A DNA stretch of 64,000 nt from an uncultured Eggerthellaceae bacterium. Lineage in GTDB: Bacteria > Actinomycetota > Coriobacteriia > Coriobacteriales > Eggerthellaceae. The DNA is taken from contig CAUDUM010000001.1 in the NCBI GenBank assembly GCA_958452575.1, positions 434,001 through 498,000 on the forward strand. Reading direction: 5' to 3'. Within the stretch, counting starts at the first letter, position 1. Each line of letters opens with the position of its first letter. A program made the translations under genes and the position numbers. The notes under the pieces are model-generated. The model searched no databases. It had not been told where the DNA came from and worked only from the letters and a program-made list of their open reading frames with translations. Of the stretch, positions 42,225 to 51,090 are shown piece by piece.

Positions 42225-42569
42225 AAAAGTCGCAACCGCCCCGTTTCATCCAACTTTCGAAGATCTTGGATAGAATGGGGCGGTTGCGACTTTTTAGCGA
42301 GTTCATTTCATCGCATTCGCGGAATTTCATCCATTTTCAGTGACACGGAAGTCGCATTCGCTTCTTTTTATCCGGCTTTCGCTGATTCTGGATGAAATAA
42401 CGCGAATGCGACATCGCATGCACCGACGATGCGGCTTCCAGCGTCGGCGCGACCCCGCCCCAATCGCCAGCAACCGTGCTCAAAAGACAAAACGACCGCC
42501 GCATCCTCCCCTCTCCATCCAGCTCCGAAACGAGTCGGATGATCAGAGCAGACGCGGCGGCGGCCGTTT
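42225..42569. repeat. Cluster of three hairpins with a shared core and different outer stems
   Basis: Three hairpins lie in the 533-bp gap between the DUF454 and acyl-CoA synthetase genes. Copy 1 (42225-42294) has an 18-bp perfect outer stem; copy 2 (42351-42412) an 11-bp perfect stem; copy 3 (42490-42569) a 13-bp stem with one mismatch. The outer stems do not resemble each other. All enclose an ATCC...GGAT inner pairing, and copies 1 and 2 share CTTTCG and GATTCTGGAT-like core sequence. A half copy (ATTCGCGGAATTTCATCC) lies near 42314-42331. Copy 1 is followed by TTTTT and could terminate the DUF454 transcript. The rest of the gap (42054-42224) shows no gene. Confidence 0.75.
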
Positions 42570-42586
42570 CTCGTCGTTGAAGAGGC

Positions 42587-44359
42587 CTACTTCCCCGTCG
42601 CAGGTCCCGGAGCGGGGGCGCTGGCGCCGACGAGCTCGGCTGCCATTTCGCGCAGCTTGAACTTCTGCACCTTCATCGAAGGCGTCATCGGGAAGTCATC
42701 CACGAAGAAGACGCGCTTGGGCACCTTGTAGCGTGCGATACGCGGGATCGCCCATTCGCGCACGCTCTGCTCGGTCATGTCCTCGAAGCCGGGGCGCTTG
42801 CGGATGAACGCGACCACGATCTCGCCGAGGCGCGCGTCGGGCGCGCCGACCACCTGCGCATCGAGCACGCCGGGGTTGGTCAGCAGGAAGTTCTCGATCT
42901 CGAGCGGGTAGATGTTCTCGCCGCCGCGGATGATCATGTCCTTGACGCGGCCGGTGACGCGGTAGTAGCCCTCCTCGTCCACCGTGCCGAGATCGCCGGA
43001 ATGCAGGTAGCCCTCGTCGTCGATGACCTTTGCGGTCTCCTCGGGCATCTTGTAGTAGCCCTTCATGACGTTGTAGCCCTTGCAGCACAGCTCGCCCGGC
43101 TCGTTGAAGCCGCAGCGCTCGCCCGTCTCGGGGTCGACGATCTTCACGAGCACCGGAGGATGGCGCTTGCCGACCGTCTCGCACTTGTGCTCGAGGTCGT
43201 CGTCGGCGCTCGTCTGGGTGAACACGGGGCTGGTCTCGGTGAGGCCGTAGCAGATCGTCAGCTCGCGCAGGTTCATGCGGTCGATCGCCTCGCGCATGGT
43301 CTCGGGCGGGCACGAGCTTCCGGCCATGATGCCCGTGCGCAGGCTCGACAGGTCGAACGTGTCGAAATCGGGATGGTTGAGCTCGGCGATGAACATCGTC
43401 GGAACGCCGTAGACCGCCGTGGCGCGCTCCTTGTGGATCGCCTGAAGGACCAGGCTGGCGTCGAACTCCTCCACGATGATCATCGTGGAGCGATGCGTCA
43501 AGCACGCCATCACGCCCAGCACGCAGCCGAAGCAGTGGAAAAACGGCACCGGCAGCGTGACGCGGTCGAGAGGCGTGAGCTTCTGGCCCTCGCCGATGTA
43601 GAAACCATCGTTGAGGATGTTGCGATGCGTGAGCATGACGCCCTTGGGGAATCCGGTGGTGCCCGAGGTGTACTGCATCATCACGACGTCGTTGTTGTCG
43701 AACTTCTCCTCGGCTTTGGAGATCGCATCCTCGTCCACATAGCGGCCAAGCAGGATAAGCTCGGGCACGCTGTAGAAGCCGCGATGCTTCTCGGGACCCA
43801 TGTAGATGAGATTTTTGAGGCAGGGGTAGTTCTTGGAGTCCAGATGCCCGCGCTCCTGCGTGAGCGACTCAGGCACGAGATCGCGGATGATCTGCAGGTA
43901 ATCGACGTCGCGGTAGGCGTCGATGACGCACAACGCCTTCATGTCGGACTGTTTGAGCACGTAGTCGAGCTCGTGGCTTTTGTACACCGGGTTGACGGTG
44001 ACCATCACCACGCCGATCTTGGCGCACGCATACATGAACGTGAGCCAGTCGGGAATGTTGCGCGCCCACACGCCCAGGTGGTCGCCCGGCTCCATGCCGA
44101 TGGCCAGAAGTCCGCGCGCCAGATTGTCGGTGCGGTCGTCGAAGTCCTGATAGGACCAGCGCAGCATGCGGTCAGGATACACCACGAACTCGTGCGCCGG
44201 GTCGATCGCCACCTGGTCGCGGAAATACTGTCCGATGGTCTTTTCGGAGTGGAGCGGATAATCCTGGGACCCCGGAATGGGCTCCCCCGCCGCAATCGCC
44301 GCGGCGACGACGTCCTCCGGCATAACCGGAATACGGGATTTGGTTTCGGATTCAGCCAT
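42587..44359 (-). CDS. AMP-forming acyl-CoA synthetase
   Basis: ANL-superfamily ligase of 590 aa that activates a carboxylic acid with ATP and joins it to CoA. The P-loop is MQYTSGTTGFPKGVMLTHRN, followed by ICYGLTETSP, GYLHSGDLG and GRVKDMIIRGGENIYPLEIE. The C-terminal catalytic lysine region reads TPSMKVQKFKLRE, where the family usually has TGKIQK; the Lys is kept. It resembles medium- or long-chain fatty acid synthetases, but the substrate is not certain. The regulator gene with a cupin domain lies directly upstream on the same strand, separated by a structured repeat. Confidence 0.9.
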   Translation of the reverse strand: MAESETKSRIPVMPEDVVAAAIAAGEPIPGSQDYPLHSEKTIGQYFRDQVAIDPAHEFVVYPDRMLRWSYQDFDDRTDNLARGLLAIGMEPGDHLGVWARNIPDWLTFMYACAKIGVVMVTVNPVYKSHELDYVLKQSDMKALCVIDAYRDVDYLQIIRDLVPESLTQERGHLDSKNYPCLKNLIYMGPEKHRGFYSVPELILLGRYVDEDAISKAEEKFDNNDVVMMQYTSGTTGFPKGVMLTHRNILNDGFYIGEGQKLTPLDRVTLPVPFFHCFGCVLGVMACLTHRSTMIIVEEFDASLVLQAIHKERATAVYGVPTMFIAELNHPDFDTFDLSSLRTGIMAGSSCPPETMREAIDRMNLRELTICYGLTETSPVFTQTSADDDLEHKCETVGKRHPPVLVKIVDPETGERCGFNEPGELCCKGYNVMKGYYKMPEETAKVIDDEGYLHSGDLGTVDEEGYYRVTGRVKDMIIRGGENIYPLEIENFLLTNPGVLDAQVVGAPDARLGEIVVAFIRKRPGFEDMTEQSVREWAIPRIARYKVPKRVFFVDDFPMTPSMKVQKFKLREMAAELVGASAPAPGPATGK

Positions 44360-44397
44360 ATGAAAACTCTTTTCAACCAGAAACGAGAGACTGTACT

Positions 44398-44553
44398 GGA
44401 TATGTCAGCAAGAGGCGGCGAGGTGCCCCTGATTCGCAGGATAGCGCAGACGCCGCGTACTTTGGTACGCAAGCCTGCGGGATCGTGCGAAGCAGGGGTG
44501 CATCGCCGCCTCGCAGCGTCGAGCAGTTCCGTCGGACGGCAGGCCGACGGAAC
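44398..44553 (-). repeat. Structured intergenic repeat, family 1 (copy near acyl-CoA synthetase)
   Basis: Read on the reverse strand: a 10-bp hairpin (44544-44553 with 44526-44535) 5 nt after the regulator stop codon, then CTCGACGCTGC, then an outer stem (44493-44512 with 44412-44431, 17 of 20 paired). The outer stem encloses stepped helices TTCGC/GCGAA and CGCAG/CTGCG and an inner GCGTAC/GTACGC hairpin with a 4-nt loop. It ends with GCTGACATATCC. The same order and end boxes occur in the copy near ackA (10735-10887). Function unknown. Confidence 0.7.
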
Positions 44554-44558
44554 GAAAA

Positions 44559-45140
44559 CTACATGGGCTCGTACACGACGGCGAGGAACTTCGCCTTTTG
44601 ACCGTCGTGGGCGCGGACCTGATGCGGGACGATGGAGTCGTAATAGATGCTCTCACCGGGGCCGAGCACGAAGATATTGCCCTTGCCATACTCGATCTCA
44701 ATCTGGCCTTCGACGCCGAACAGCCATTCCTCGCCCTCGTGACCGACCAGGTGATGCTCGGTCTCATCGGAGGGATCGACGGTGATGACGAAGGGGTTCA
44801 TATGGCGCGAAGGACGGCCGGCGGCCAAGCTGAAGTAGCTCAGATCGCCCGCGTCGCTGGCGGTCTGCAGGCTCTTGAGGCGCTGGACCTCCTCCATCTG
44901 ATCGGCATCGATGTAAACGGGGCCGATCTCCTCGTCGTCGTCCATGAGCGTGCCCAGACGGACGCCCAGCGCGCGGGTGATCTTGATGAGGGGCGCAAGC
45001 GAAGGGGGCAGCTCGCCGCCCTCGAGTCCTTCGATGACGGAAACGTCGCAGCTGCAGCGATCGGCCAGATCCTGCGCGCTCAGATGATGCGCCTCGCGCA
45101 GAGTGGTGATCTTCTTGCCGAGCTTGTTCGCTTCTTCCAT
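44559..45140 (-). CDS. XRE-family regulator with cupin domain
   Basis: Protein of 193 aa: an N-terminal XRE helix-turn-helix (LGKKITTLREAHHLSAQDLA, DRCSCDVSVIEGLEGG; about 7-60) and a C-terminal cupin barrel with HHLVGHEGEEWLFGVEGQIE and LGPGESIYYDSIVPHQV, which binds a small ligand or metal. AAGGAG lies 8 nt before the ATG. Regulators of this architecture are often encoded beside AMP-forming acyl-CoA synthetases; here one follows after a 199-bp gap. It probably senses an acid or acyl-CoA and controls that gene; this is inferred from position. Confidence 0.9.
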   Translation of the reverse strand: MEEANKLGKKITTLREAHHLSAQDLADRCSCDVSVIEGLEGGELPPSLAPLIKITRALGVRLGTLMDDDEEIGPVYIDADQMEEVQRLKSLQTASDAGDLSYFSLAAGRPSRHMNPFVITVDPSDETEHHLVGHEGEEWLFGVEGQIEIEYGKGNIFVLGPGESIYYDSIVPHQVRAHDGQKAKFLAVVYEPM

Positions 45141-45315
45141 TTCTCACGCTCCTTAAGTTCTCAGGGAAACGACAGGGCCAACCATGCCCGTCGGGCAGGA
45201 TGACCCCGTCGCCTCATCTTGCAATTCAGCTTGACCATTATCGCGCAACATATGGGAAAGCACGCAAGCATTAACATCCTCGTAATCATTTCGCGCAGCG
45301 ACTCGCGCAGGGCAT

Positions 45316-45347
45316 GAAAAAGCGCCGCCTCCCGGAGGAAGCGGCGC
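45316..45347 (-). terminator. Intrinsic terminator after aldehyde dehydrogenase
   Basis: GCGCCGCCTCC (45322-45332) pairs with GGAAGCGGCGC (45337-45347), 10 of 11 positions with one A/C mismatch, around a 4-nt loop, and a run of five Ts follows on the reverse strand. The 352-bp gap between the XRE-cupin and aldehyde dehydrogenase genes also holds a very GC-rich tract and a short tandem repeat; no gene is seen. Confidence 0.82.
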
Positions 45348-45452
45348 GTCGAGTGCGGCTTCCGCCCTTGCCGAGCGGGCGCGACCCCCCCGCCGAACGG
45401 GGACCCGCCCCACGCCGAGCGGGCGATCGGCCGTTAGGCGGGCAGGCCGGAA

Positions 45453-45500
45453 CTATTCCGCCGCTGCCGTGGCTATTCCGCAGCTGCCAGAGCTATTCCG
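45453..45500. repeat. 20-bp tandem repeat at the aldehyde dehydrogenase stop codon
   Basis: CTATTCCG occurs three times with an exact 20-bp period (45453, 45473, 45493); the first two full units share 15-16 of 20 bases. On the reverse strand each unit contains GGAATAG, and the third provides the native stop codon. Because 20 is not a multiple of three, the copies lie in different frames. It probably arose by slippage. Confidence 0.65.
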
Positions 45501-46977
45501 CCGGATAGAAGCCGGAGGGCTGCTCGTTCAGGTTGATCATGATGTTCTTGGTCTGGCAGTAGTGCTCCAGCATGATCTTATGGGTCTCGCGGCCGATGCC
45601 GGATTCCTTGTAGCCGCCGAACGGGGCGCCTGACGGAATCTGGTTGTAGGTGTTAACCCACATACGGCCCGTCCGCACGCCCTGCGCCACGCGCAGAGCA
45701 CGGTTGATGTCGCGGGTCCACACGGCGCCTCCCAGGCCGTAGACAGAGTCGTTCGCCAACTCGATGACCTCTTCCTCGGTGCTGAACTTCTGAAGCACGG
45801 CCACCGGGCCGAAGATCTCCTCCTGCGCCACGCGGCACTTGTTGTTGGGGATCTCGATGAGCGTGGGCTTGAGGAACGCGCCGTTGGCGCACTCGCCTTC
45901 GGTGTAGCGCTCGCCGCCGCAGAGGACCTTGCCGCCCTCCTGCTTGGCGATCTCGACGTATTCGAGGATCTTGTCGGCCTGGCGCTGGTCGATCTGGCTG
46001 CCCATCTGGGTGTCATCCTCCCACGGCATGCCGACCTTCACCTCGTTGAACGCGGCGACCGCATCCTCGACGAACTTGTCGTAGACGTCCTCGTGCACGA
46101 AGATGCGGCTGCCCGCGCAGCAAACTTGGCCCTGATTGAACAGAATGCCCAGCTGCACGCCGTCGAGGACCATGTCCCATTTTGCATCGGGGAAGATGAT
46201 GTTGGCCGACTTGCCGCCCAGCTCCAAGGTGGCGGGGATCAGACGCTCGGCCGCCGCACGGGCGACGTCGCGGCCGACCTCGGTGGATCCGGTGAACGCG
46301 AGCTTGCTGATGCGGGGGTTGTCCAAGATGTACTGGCCCGACTTGCTGCCGCGACCGGTGACGACGTTGAAAACGCCGGCAGGGATGACGTCCTGCGTCA
46401 GGCGCGCAAGCTCGAGCACCGACAGGCTGGTGGTCGAAGACGGCTTGAACACGGTGCAGTCGCCCGCAGCGAGCACCGGGGCGAGCTTCCACGCTGCCAT
46501 CAGGAACGGGAAGTTCCACGGAACGATCTGGCCGACGACGCCGATGGGCTCATGCAGGACGAGCGACATCATGTTGCCGGGCAGCACGTCGGCTTCGCCG
46601 GTATCGGCAAGCAGGCAGCCGGCGAAATAACGGAAGTGGTCCACGGAGTACGCGACGTCGATGGCGCGCGTCTCGCGGATGGGCTTGCCGTTGTCGAGCG
46701 TCTCGATGAGGGCGAAGTGCTCGGCGTTCTCCTCGATGATGTCGGCGACCTTGTTGAGGATGATGGCGCGCTGCGCCTTGTCCGTCTTGCTCCACGTCTC
46801 GAACGCCTTCCAAGCAGCGTCGACTGCGCGATCGACGTCTTCCTTGGTGGCGTCGGCGATGGTGGACAGCTTCTCGCCGTTGGCAGGACAATAGGCGTCG
46901 ATGGTGCCGCCGTCAGACGCGTCGATCCATTCGCCGCCGATGTAGAGCTGATAGGATTGCTGGGCAGGATTGTTCAT
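45493..46977 (-). CDS. NAD(P)-dependent aldehyde dehydrogenase
   Basis: ALDH-superfamily enzyme of 494 aa that oxidises an aldehyde to its acid. It has the typical opening YIGGEWIDASDGGTIDAYCP, VVGQIVPWNFPFLMAAWKLA, FTGSTEVGRDVA, the catalytic Glu in TLELGGKS, and the catalytic Cys in FNQGQVCCAGSR (Cys286 or Cys287, probably 287). The ATG is chosen because GGAAGGAG lies 6 nt before it. The substrate is open; acetaldehyde-type enzymes look similar. It stands alone, between leuA and the XRE-cupin gene. Confidence 0.92.
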   Translation of the reverse strand: MNNPAQQSYQLYIGGEWIDASDGGTIDAYCPANGEKLSTIADATKEDVDRAVDAAWKAFETWSKTDKAQRAIILNKVADIIEENAEHFALIETLDNGKPIRETRAIDVAYSVDHFRYFAGCLLADTGEADVLPGNMMSLVLHEPIGVVGQIVPWNFPFLMAAWKLAPVLAAGDCTVFKPSSTTSLSVLELARLTQDVIPAGVFNVVTGRGSKSGQYILDNPRISKLAFTGSTEVGRDVARAAAERLIPATLELGGKSANIIFPDAKWDMVLDGVQLGILFNQGQVCCAGSRIFVHEDVYDKFVEDAVAAFNEVKVGMPWEDDTQMGSQIDQRQADKILEYVEIAKQEGGKVLCGGERYTEGECANGAFLKPTLIEIPNNKCRVAQEEIFGPVAVLQKFSTEEEVIELANDSVYGLGGAVWTRDINRALRVAQGVRTGRMWVNTYNQIPSGAPFGGYKESGIGRETHKIMLEHYCQTKNIMINLNEQPSGFYPAE

Positions 46978-47345
46978 GGAGGGCTCCTTCCGTGCGCATG
47001 GCACCCAGGCGGGCGCTTTCTCAGCTGACCGCGCCGTTGCGGCATGCGCATCCGTTCAGGGGCTCGCTCGGCGACCCCGCCGGACCCTCACGCCTCACGG
47101 CGCGTCTTCAGCTTAGACCCTGGCCTGTCCTGCACTGCGAACAAATCGGAATCCGGCGCATTCCGCACGTGTGCGGTGCTTATGCATGCAGCGCGTATGC
47201 GTGCGAACGTATAGGAACAGCGCACGACGCCGTATCAAGACCTGCTTCGATCCGCCACCAGCGATGCGGTGGAAGAAGCATCCTTGCTTCCATCAAGAAG
47301 AGAATCGTCCCACGCTAATGCCTTCAGCCGCTCGCGTCGGAAAGA
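46978..47345. other. Intergenic region between leuA and aldehyde dehydrogenase
   Basis: This gap lies between two reverse-strand genes and should contain the end of the leuA transcript and the aldehyde dehydrogenase promoter. A perfect 14-bp palindrome CCGCACGTGTGCGG (47163-47176) could be an operator. A weak GAAGC/GCTTC hairpin lies near 47277-47292. No clear terminator, paired -35/-10 boxes or open reading frame is seen. Confidence 0.4.
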
Positions 47346-48878
47346 TTACCTGCGATGCTCCAGTTTGTCGTTCAGCAAACGATTGAGGGCATTGAGGTAG
47401 GCCTTGGTGGATGAGACGACGATGTCGCCGTCGGAGCCGCGGCCGGTGTAGACCTCGCCGTCGGGAGCCGTCACGCGGATGGTGACCTCGCCCAACGCGT
47501 CGATGCCGCGCGTGATGGATTGGACCGAGAACTCGGTCAGGTCGTTTTCCACCTGCACGATGTGGTTGACGGCCTTGCACATGGCGTCGATCGGACCGGT
47601 GCCGTACTCGCAGGCAGTCACCACCTGATCCGCCTGGTTGCGCAGCGTGACCGTCGCCGTGGGAGTGAGCGGGAAGCCGCAGCTGATCTGGACGCCCTCA
47701 AGCGTGTAGATTGCGCTGACGTTGCGGTCGCGCTCGTTGATCAGGCTCTCCAGATCCTCGTCATAGACCTCTTTCTTCTTGTCGGCCAGGTTGAGGAACG
47801 CTTCGTAGATCTCGTCGAGCGTCTCCCCTTCGAAATCGTAGCCGAGCTCCTCAAGGCGGTGCTTGAGCGCCGCATGCCCGCTGCGCGCGGTCAGCACGAT
47901 CTGGCTTTGACCCGCACCGACCTCAGCCGGATCGATGATCTCGTAGGTGTCGCGCTTCTTGAGCACGCCATCTTGATGGATTCCCGAAGAATGCGCGAAC
48001 GCGTTGGCGCCCACGATGGCCTTGTTAGCCTGCACGCCCATGCCAGTGATGGAGGTGAGCAGGCGGCTAGCCTTCATGAACTCCCGCGTGTTGATGTCGG
48101 TGTGCGCGTCGAGCTCGTCGCCATGCATGCGGATCGCCATGACGACCTCCTCCATGGCGGTGTTGCCTGCACGCTCGCCAAGGCCGTTGATCGTGCATTC
48201 GACCTGCGTCGCGCCGTTGCGCACGCCCGCGAGCGAGAGCGCGGTCGCCATGCCAAGATCGTTATGGCAATGAACCGAAAGCGTGATATCGCCGATGCCC
48301 TCCACGTTGTCCATCAGGTACTTGATGCGGCGGCCGAACTCATCGGGCATCGAATAGCCGGTCGTGTCGGGGATGTTCACGACCGTTGCACCGTTGTCGA
48401 TCGCGCATTGGATGACGCGGACGAGGAAATCGTAGTCCGAGCGCCCGGCATCCTCCGCATAGAACTGCACATCGTCGCAGAAGCTCTTAGCATACGAAAC
48501 GCATTGCGCCGTGCGCGCGAGGCACTCCTCCTCGGTCATATGCAGCTTGTCGCGCAGATGGCTCGGGGACACGCCCAACCCGGTGTGGATGCGCGGACGC
48601 TTCGCGTAGCGCAGCGCATCGGCGGCGGCGTCGATATCCTTTTCCACCGCTCGCGTGAGGGCGCAGACGGTCGCCTTGTCGCCGGCGAGCTCGGCGATGC
48701 GGCGCACGCTTTCGAAATCGCCCGGAGAGGAGATCGGAAAGCCCGCCTCGATCACATCGACGCCCAGACGCAGCAGCTGACGCGCCATGACGAGCTTCTC
48801 CTCGGTGTTCATGGAGGCTCCTGGCGACTGCTCGCCATCGCGCAGCGTCGTGTCGAAGATGTTGATCTTGCGCGTCAT
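47346..48878 (-). CDS. leuA: 2-isopropylmalate synthase
   Basis: Condenses acetyl-CoA with 2-ketoisovalerate, the first committed step of leucine synthesis. The 510-aa protein starts MTRKINIFDTTLRDGEQSPG and has the TIM-barrel metal motif SVHCHNDLGMA, followed by the C-terminal LeuA dimer/allosteric domain (about 390-500, with LTEFSVQSITRGIDALGEV), which usually gives leucine feedback inhibition. The internal ATG is chosen because GGAAAGGG lies 6 nt upstream. It lies 250 bp downstream of serA on the same strand, with a terminator between. Confidence 0.94.
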   Translation of the reverse strand: MTRKINIFDTTLRDGEQSPGASMNTEEKLVMARQLLRLGVDVIEAGFPISSPGDFESVRRIAELAGDKATVCALTRAVEKDIDAAADALRYAKRPRIHTGLGVSPSHLRDKLHMTEEECLARTAQCVSYAKSFCDDVQFYAEDAGRSDYDFLVRVIQCAIDNGATVVNIPDTTGYSMPDEFGRRIKYLMDNVEGIGDITLSVHCHNDLGMATALSLAGVRNGATQVECTINGLGERAGNTAMEEVVMAIRMHGDELDAHTDINTREFMKASRLLTSITGMGVQANKAIVGANAFAHSSGIHQDGVLKKRDTYEIIDPAEVGAGQSQIVLTARSGHAALKHRLEELGYDFEGETLDEIYEAFLNLADKKKEVYDEDLESLINERDRNVSAIYTLEGVQISCGFPLTPTATVTLRNQADQVVTACEYGTGPIDAMCKAVNHIVQVENDLTEFSVQSITRGIDALGEVTIRVTAPDGEVYTGRGSDGDIVVSSTKAYLNALNRLLNDKLEHRR

Positions 48879-49010
48879 CGGTTTCCCTTTCCGCATGGTT
48901 GAACGGCGGCATTTGAACCGCCATCGCATTTCGTCGAACCATCTTAGCAAACGCCGCTCGCTTGATCCGGCAGACTTTTCCGTTGGACGCGGCGTGAGAT
49001 GCCTCGGAAA

Positions 49011-49057
49011 CAAAACGCGCCCCGGGGATCGCGCCTCATGCGGACGATCCTCGGGGC
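49011..49057 (-). terminator. Intrinsic terminator of serA
   Basis: On the reverse strand GCCCCGAGGATCG (49057-49045) pairs with CGATCCCCGGGGC (49031-49019), 12 of 13 positions, around a 13-nt loop, and GCGTTTTG follows. It separates serA from leuA. Confidence 0.85.
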
Positions 49058-49128
49058 ACGCAGCTCTGCACATGCGGCTTTGATTCGGAAGCGCGAACCT
49101 GCGCGCTGCCGCAAGCGCGCGACGATTC

Positions 49129-50712
49129 TTACAGCTTGACCGACCAGAGGTTCTTCAGATCCGGAAGCGCCTCGCGCAGCTTGTCGAGGACCTCGTCGGT
49201 CACGTCGCCCTCGACGTTCATGTAAACGAGCGCGCACTGCTCCTCGGGCTTGGTGCCGATCTGCATCGTGGTGATGTTGATGCCCTCCTCGCCGAGGATG
49301 GTGCCGATGGTGCCCACGCGGCCCGGCGCGTCGATGTACTCGAAGATCAACGAGCGAGCACCCGGAGCGATGTCCATCTTGTAGCCGAACAACGAGATCA
49401 GACGCGGTTTCTCAGTGGCATCCACCATCGTGCAGGCGATCTCGGAACCATCGGCGATCACGCTGACCGCGGTGGAGTAGCCGCCCGCTTCGCGGCTGCC
49501 GGTCGTCTCGACCTTGATGCCGTGGCGCTTGGCGACTGCGGCGGCGTTGACCGGAGTGACGGTTGTGGTGCTGTGATAGGTGAGCAGGCCCTTGAGCGTG
49601 CCTGCGACCAGCATGGACGGATCGGAGGAGATCAGACCGCCCTGCAGGTCGACTTTGAGCGATTTGGGCACCTCGCGGTCGATCTGCGCCAGCATGCTGC
49701 CCATGAGCTCGCAGGCCGGCACATACGGACCGACGGCGCTCATGACCTCGGGCGGCAACGGCGTGAGGTTGATCGCCGTCGGAACGATCGAGCCCTCAAG
49801 GCCTGCGGCGACGAACTCGGCGGTCTGCACGCCGGCGCGCTGCTGCGCCTCTTTGGTGGAAGCTCCCAGATGGGGCATGATCAGGGCGTTTTCGAACTCG
49901 TGAAGGGGGCTGTCGGTGCACGGCTCGTCCTCCCACACGTCGATGCCCGCGGCGAAGATCTTGCCGGCCGCGATGAAGTCGGCCAGAGAATCGATGTTGT
50001 AGATGCCGCCGCGCGCGACGTTGACCAGGATGACGCCGTCCTTCATGCGGGAATACTGTTCGGGACCGAACATCCCGATGGTCTCTTTCGTCTTGGGCAG
50101 GTGCACCGTGATGAAATCGGCGATGGGAAGGATCTCGTCGATGTCGTCGTATAGCGTGACGCCGAGCTGCTCGGCGCGCTCGGGGCTGCAATACGGATCG
50201 TAGCCGACGAGCTTCATGCCGAAGGCGCGCGCACGCTCGGCCACCAGACCGCCGATGCGGCCCAAGCCGAAGATGGCGAGCGTCTTCTCGAAAAGTTCCA
50301 CGCCCATGAACTTGCCGCGCTCCCACTTGTGCGCGTGCATAGATGCGTTTGCCTGCGCGGTGTTGCGGGCGCAGGCCAGGATCAGGCACATGGTCTGCTC
50401 GGCGGCGGACACGATGTTGGAGGTCGGCGCGTTGCAGACGATGACGCCGCGATCGGTTGCCGCGGCGACGTCGACGTTATCCACTCCCACGCCCGCTCGA
50501 CCGATGATCTTGAGCTTGGCGCCCGCCTCTATGACCTCGCGCGTGACCTGGGTGCCGGAGCGCACGATAAGGGCGTCGTAATCGGGGATCGTGGAGATCA
50601 GCTCCTCGGGCGTGAGGTCGAGCAGCATGTCGACCTGAAAGCCCTTGCCGCGCAAAACCTCAAGGCCGGCATCCGCCAGCTTGTCGGTAACCAGCACCTT
50701 CATCTGATCCAT
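49129..50712 (-). CDS. serA: D-3-phosphoglycerate dehydrogenase
   Basis: Oxidises 3-phosphoglycerate with NAD+, the first step of serine synthesis. The 527-aa protein is the long form: substrate and NAD domains (IIGRAGVGVDNVDVAAATDR, FGLGRIGGLVAERARAFGMK), an intervening ASB domain (about 315-450) and a C-terminal ACT domain (YIDAPGRVGTIGTILGEEGI) that usually binds serine. The ATG starting MDQMKVLVTDK is chosen because GAAAGGA lies 7 nt upstream; an open frame extends another 84 codons without family resemblance. It is divergent from gdhA. Confidence 0.96.
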   Translation of the reverse strand: MDQMKVLVTDKLADAGLEVLRGKGFQVDMLLDLTPEELISTIPDYDALIVRSGTQVTREVIEAGAKLKIIGRAGVGVDNVDVAAATDRGVIVCNAPTSNIVSAAEQTMCLILACARNTAQANASMHAHKWERGKFMGVELFEKTLAIFGLGRIGGLVAERARAFGMKLVGYDPYCSPERAEQLGVTLYDDIDEILPIADFITVHLPKTKETIGMFGPEQYSRMKDGVILVNVARGGIYNIDSLADFIAAGKIFAAGIDVWEDEPCTDSPLHEFENALIMPHLGASTKEAQQRAGVQTAEFVAAGLEGSIVPTAINLTPLPPEVMSAVGPYVPACELMGSMLAQIDREVPKSLKVDLQGGLISSDPSMLVAGTLKGLLTYHSTTTVTPVNAAAVAKRHGIKVETTGSREAGGYSTAVSVIADGSEIACTMVDATEKPRLISLFGYKMDIAPGARSLIFEYIDAPGRVGTIGTILGEEGINITTMQIGTKPEEQCALVYMNVEGDVTDEVLDKLREALPDLKNLWSVKL

Positions 50713-51090
50713 TGTCGAATCCTTTCGCCCGTGCATCGCGTGAAGCGCGCGGATGGCAGACGCACATCCAGCGCTCCCCCTTTCCAATCGGATTATATCG
50801 AGCACGTCCGACGGCGCATCCTCAACCCGGATGAGCGGGACGAAGCCCCGGCGGAGGGAGGCGAACGCGGGATGACGGCAAAGAAACCCGTGGGTACGGA
50901 ACCGGGCGGGAGCAAAGGGTGAGGGCTGAGCAACGCATTCCGCGAGCCGCGAACACGCAGACAATGGAAGATGCGACGTAACAGGATTGAAATCGGATAT
51001 GTTTCGGATTGTTACATAATCGCCGCAGCGCGATGGACGCTTTCTATAATGAGCGCACCGTACCTATTCTCCTAAAGGAGGTTATCCCGT
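50713..51090. other. Divergent promoter region between serA and gdhA
   Basis: A TATAAT box for gdhA lies at 51045-51050 on the plus strand, 40 bp before the start codon. A TATAAT box for serA lies at 50797-50792 on the reverse strand, about 80 bp before its start. Neither has a strong -35 element, so an activator may be involved. AAAGGAGGT lies 7 nt before the gdhA ATG and is the strongest ribosome binding site in the window. No gene is supported in this gap. Confidence 0.6.

Noticed and set aside
42225..42569. CRISPR array in the hairpin cluster
   Set aside because: Only three units, unequal spacing, each unit is an inverted repeat with a different outer stem; no cas genes.
46978..47345. 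A riboswitch or T-box leader upstream of aldehyde dehydrogenase
   Set aside because: No T-box, SAM, TPP or other consensus block could be found; only a short palindrome and a weak hairpin.
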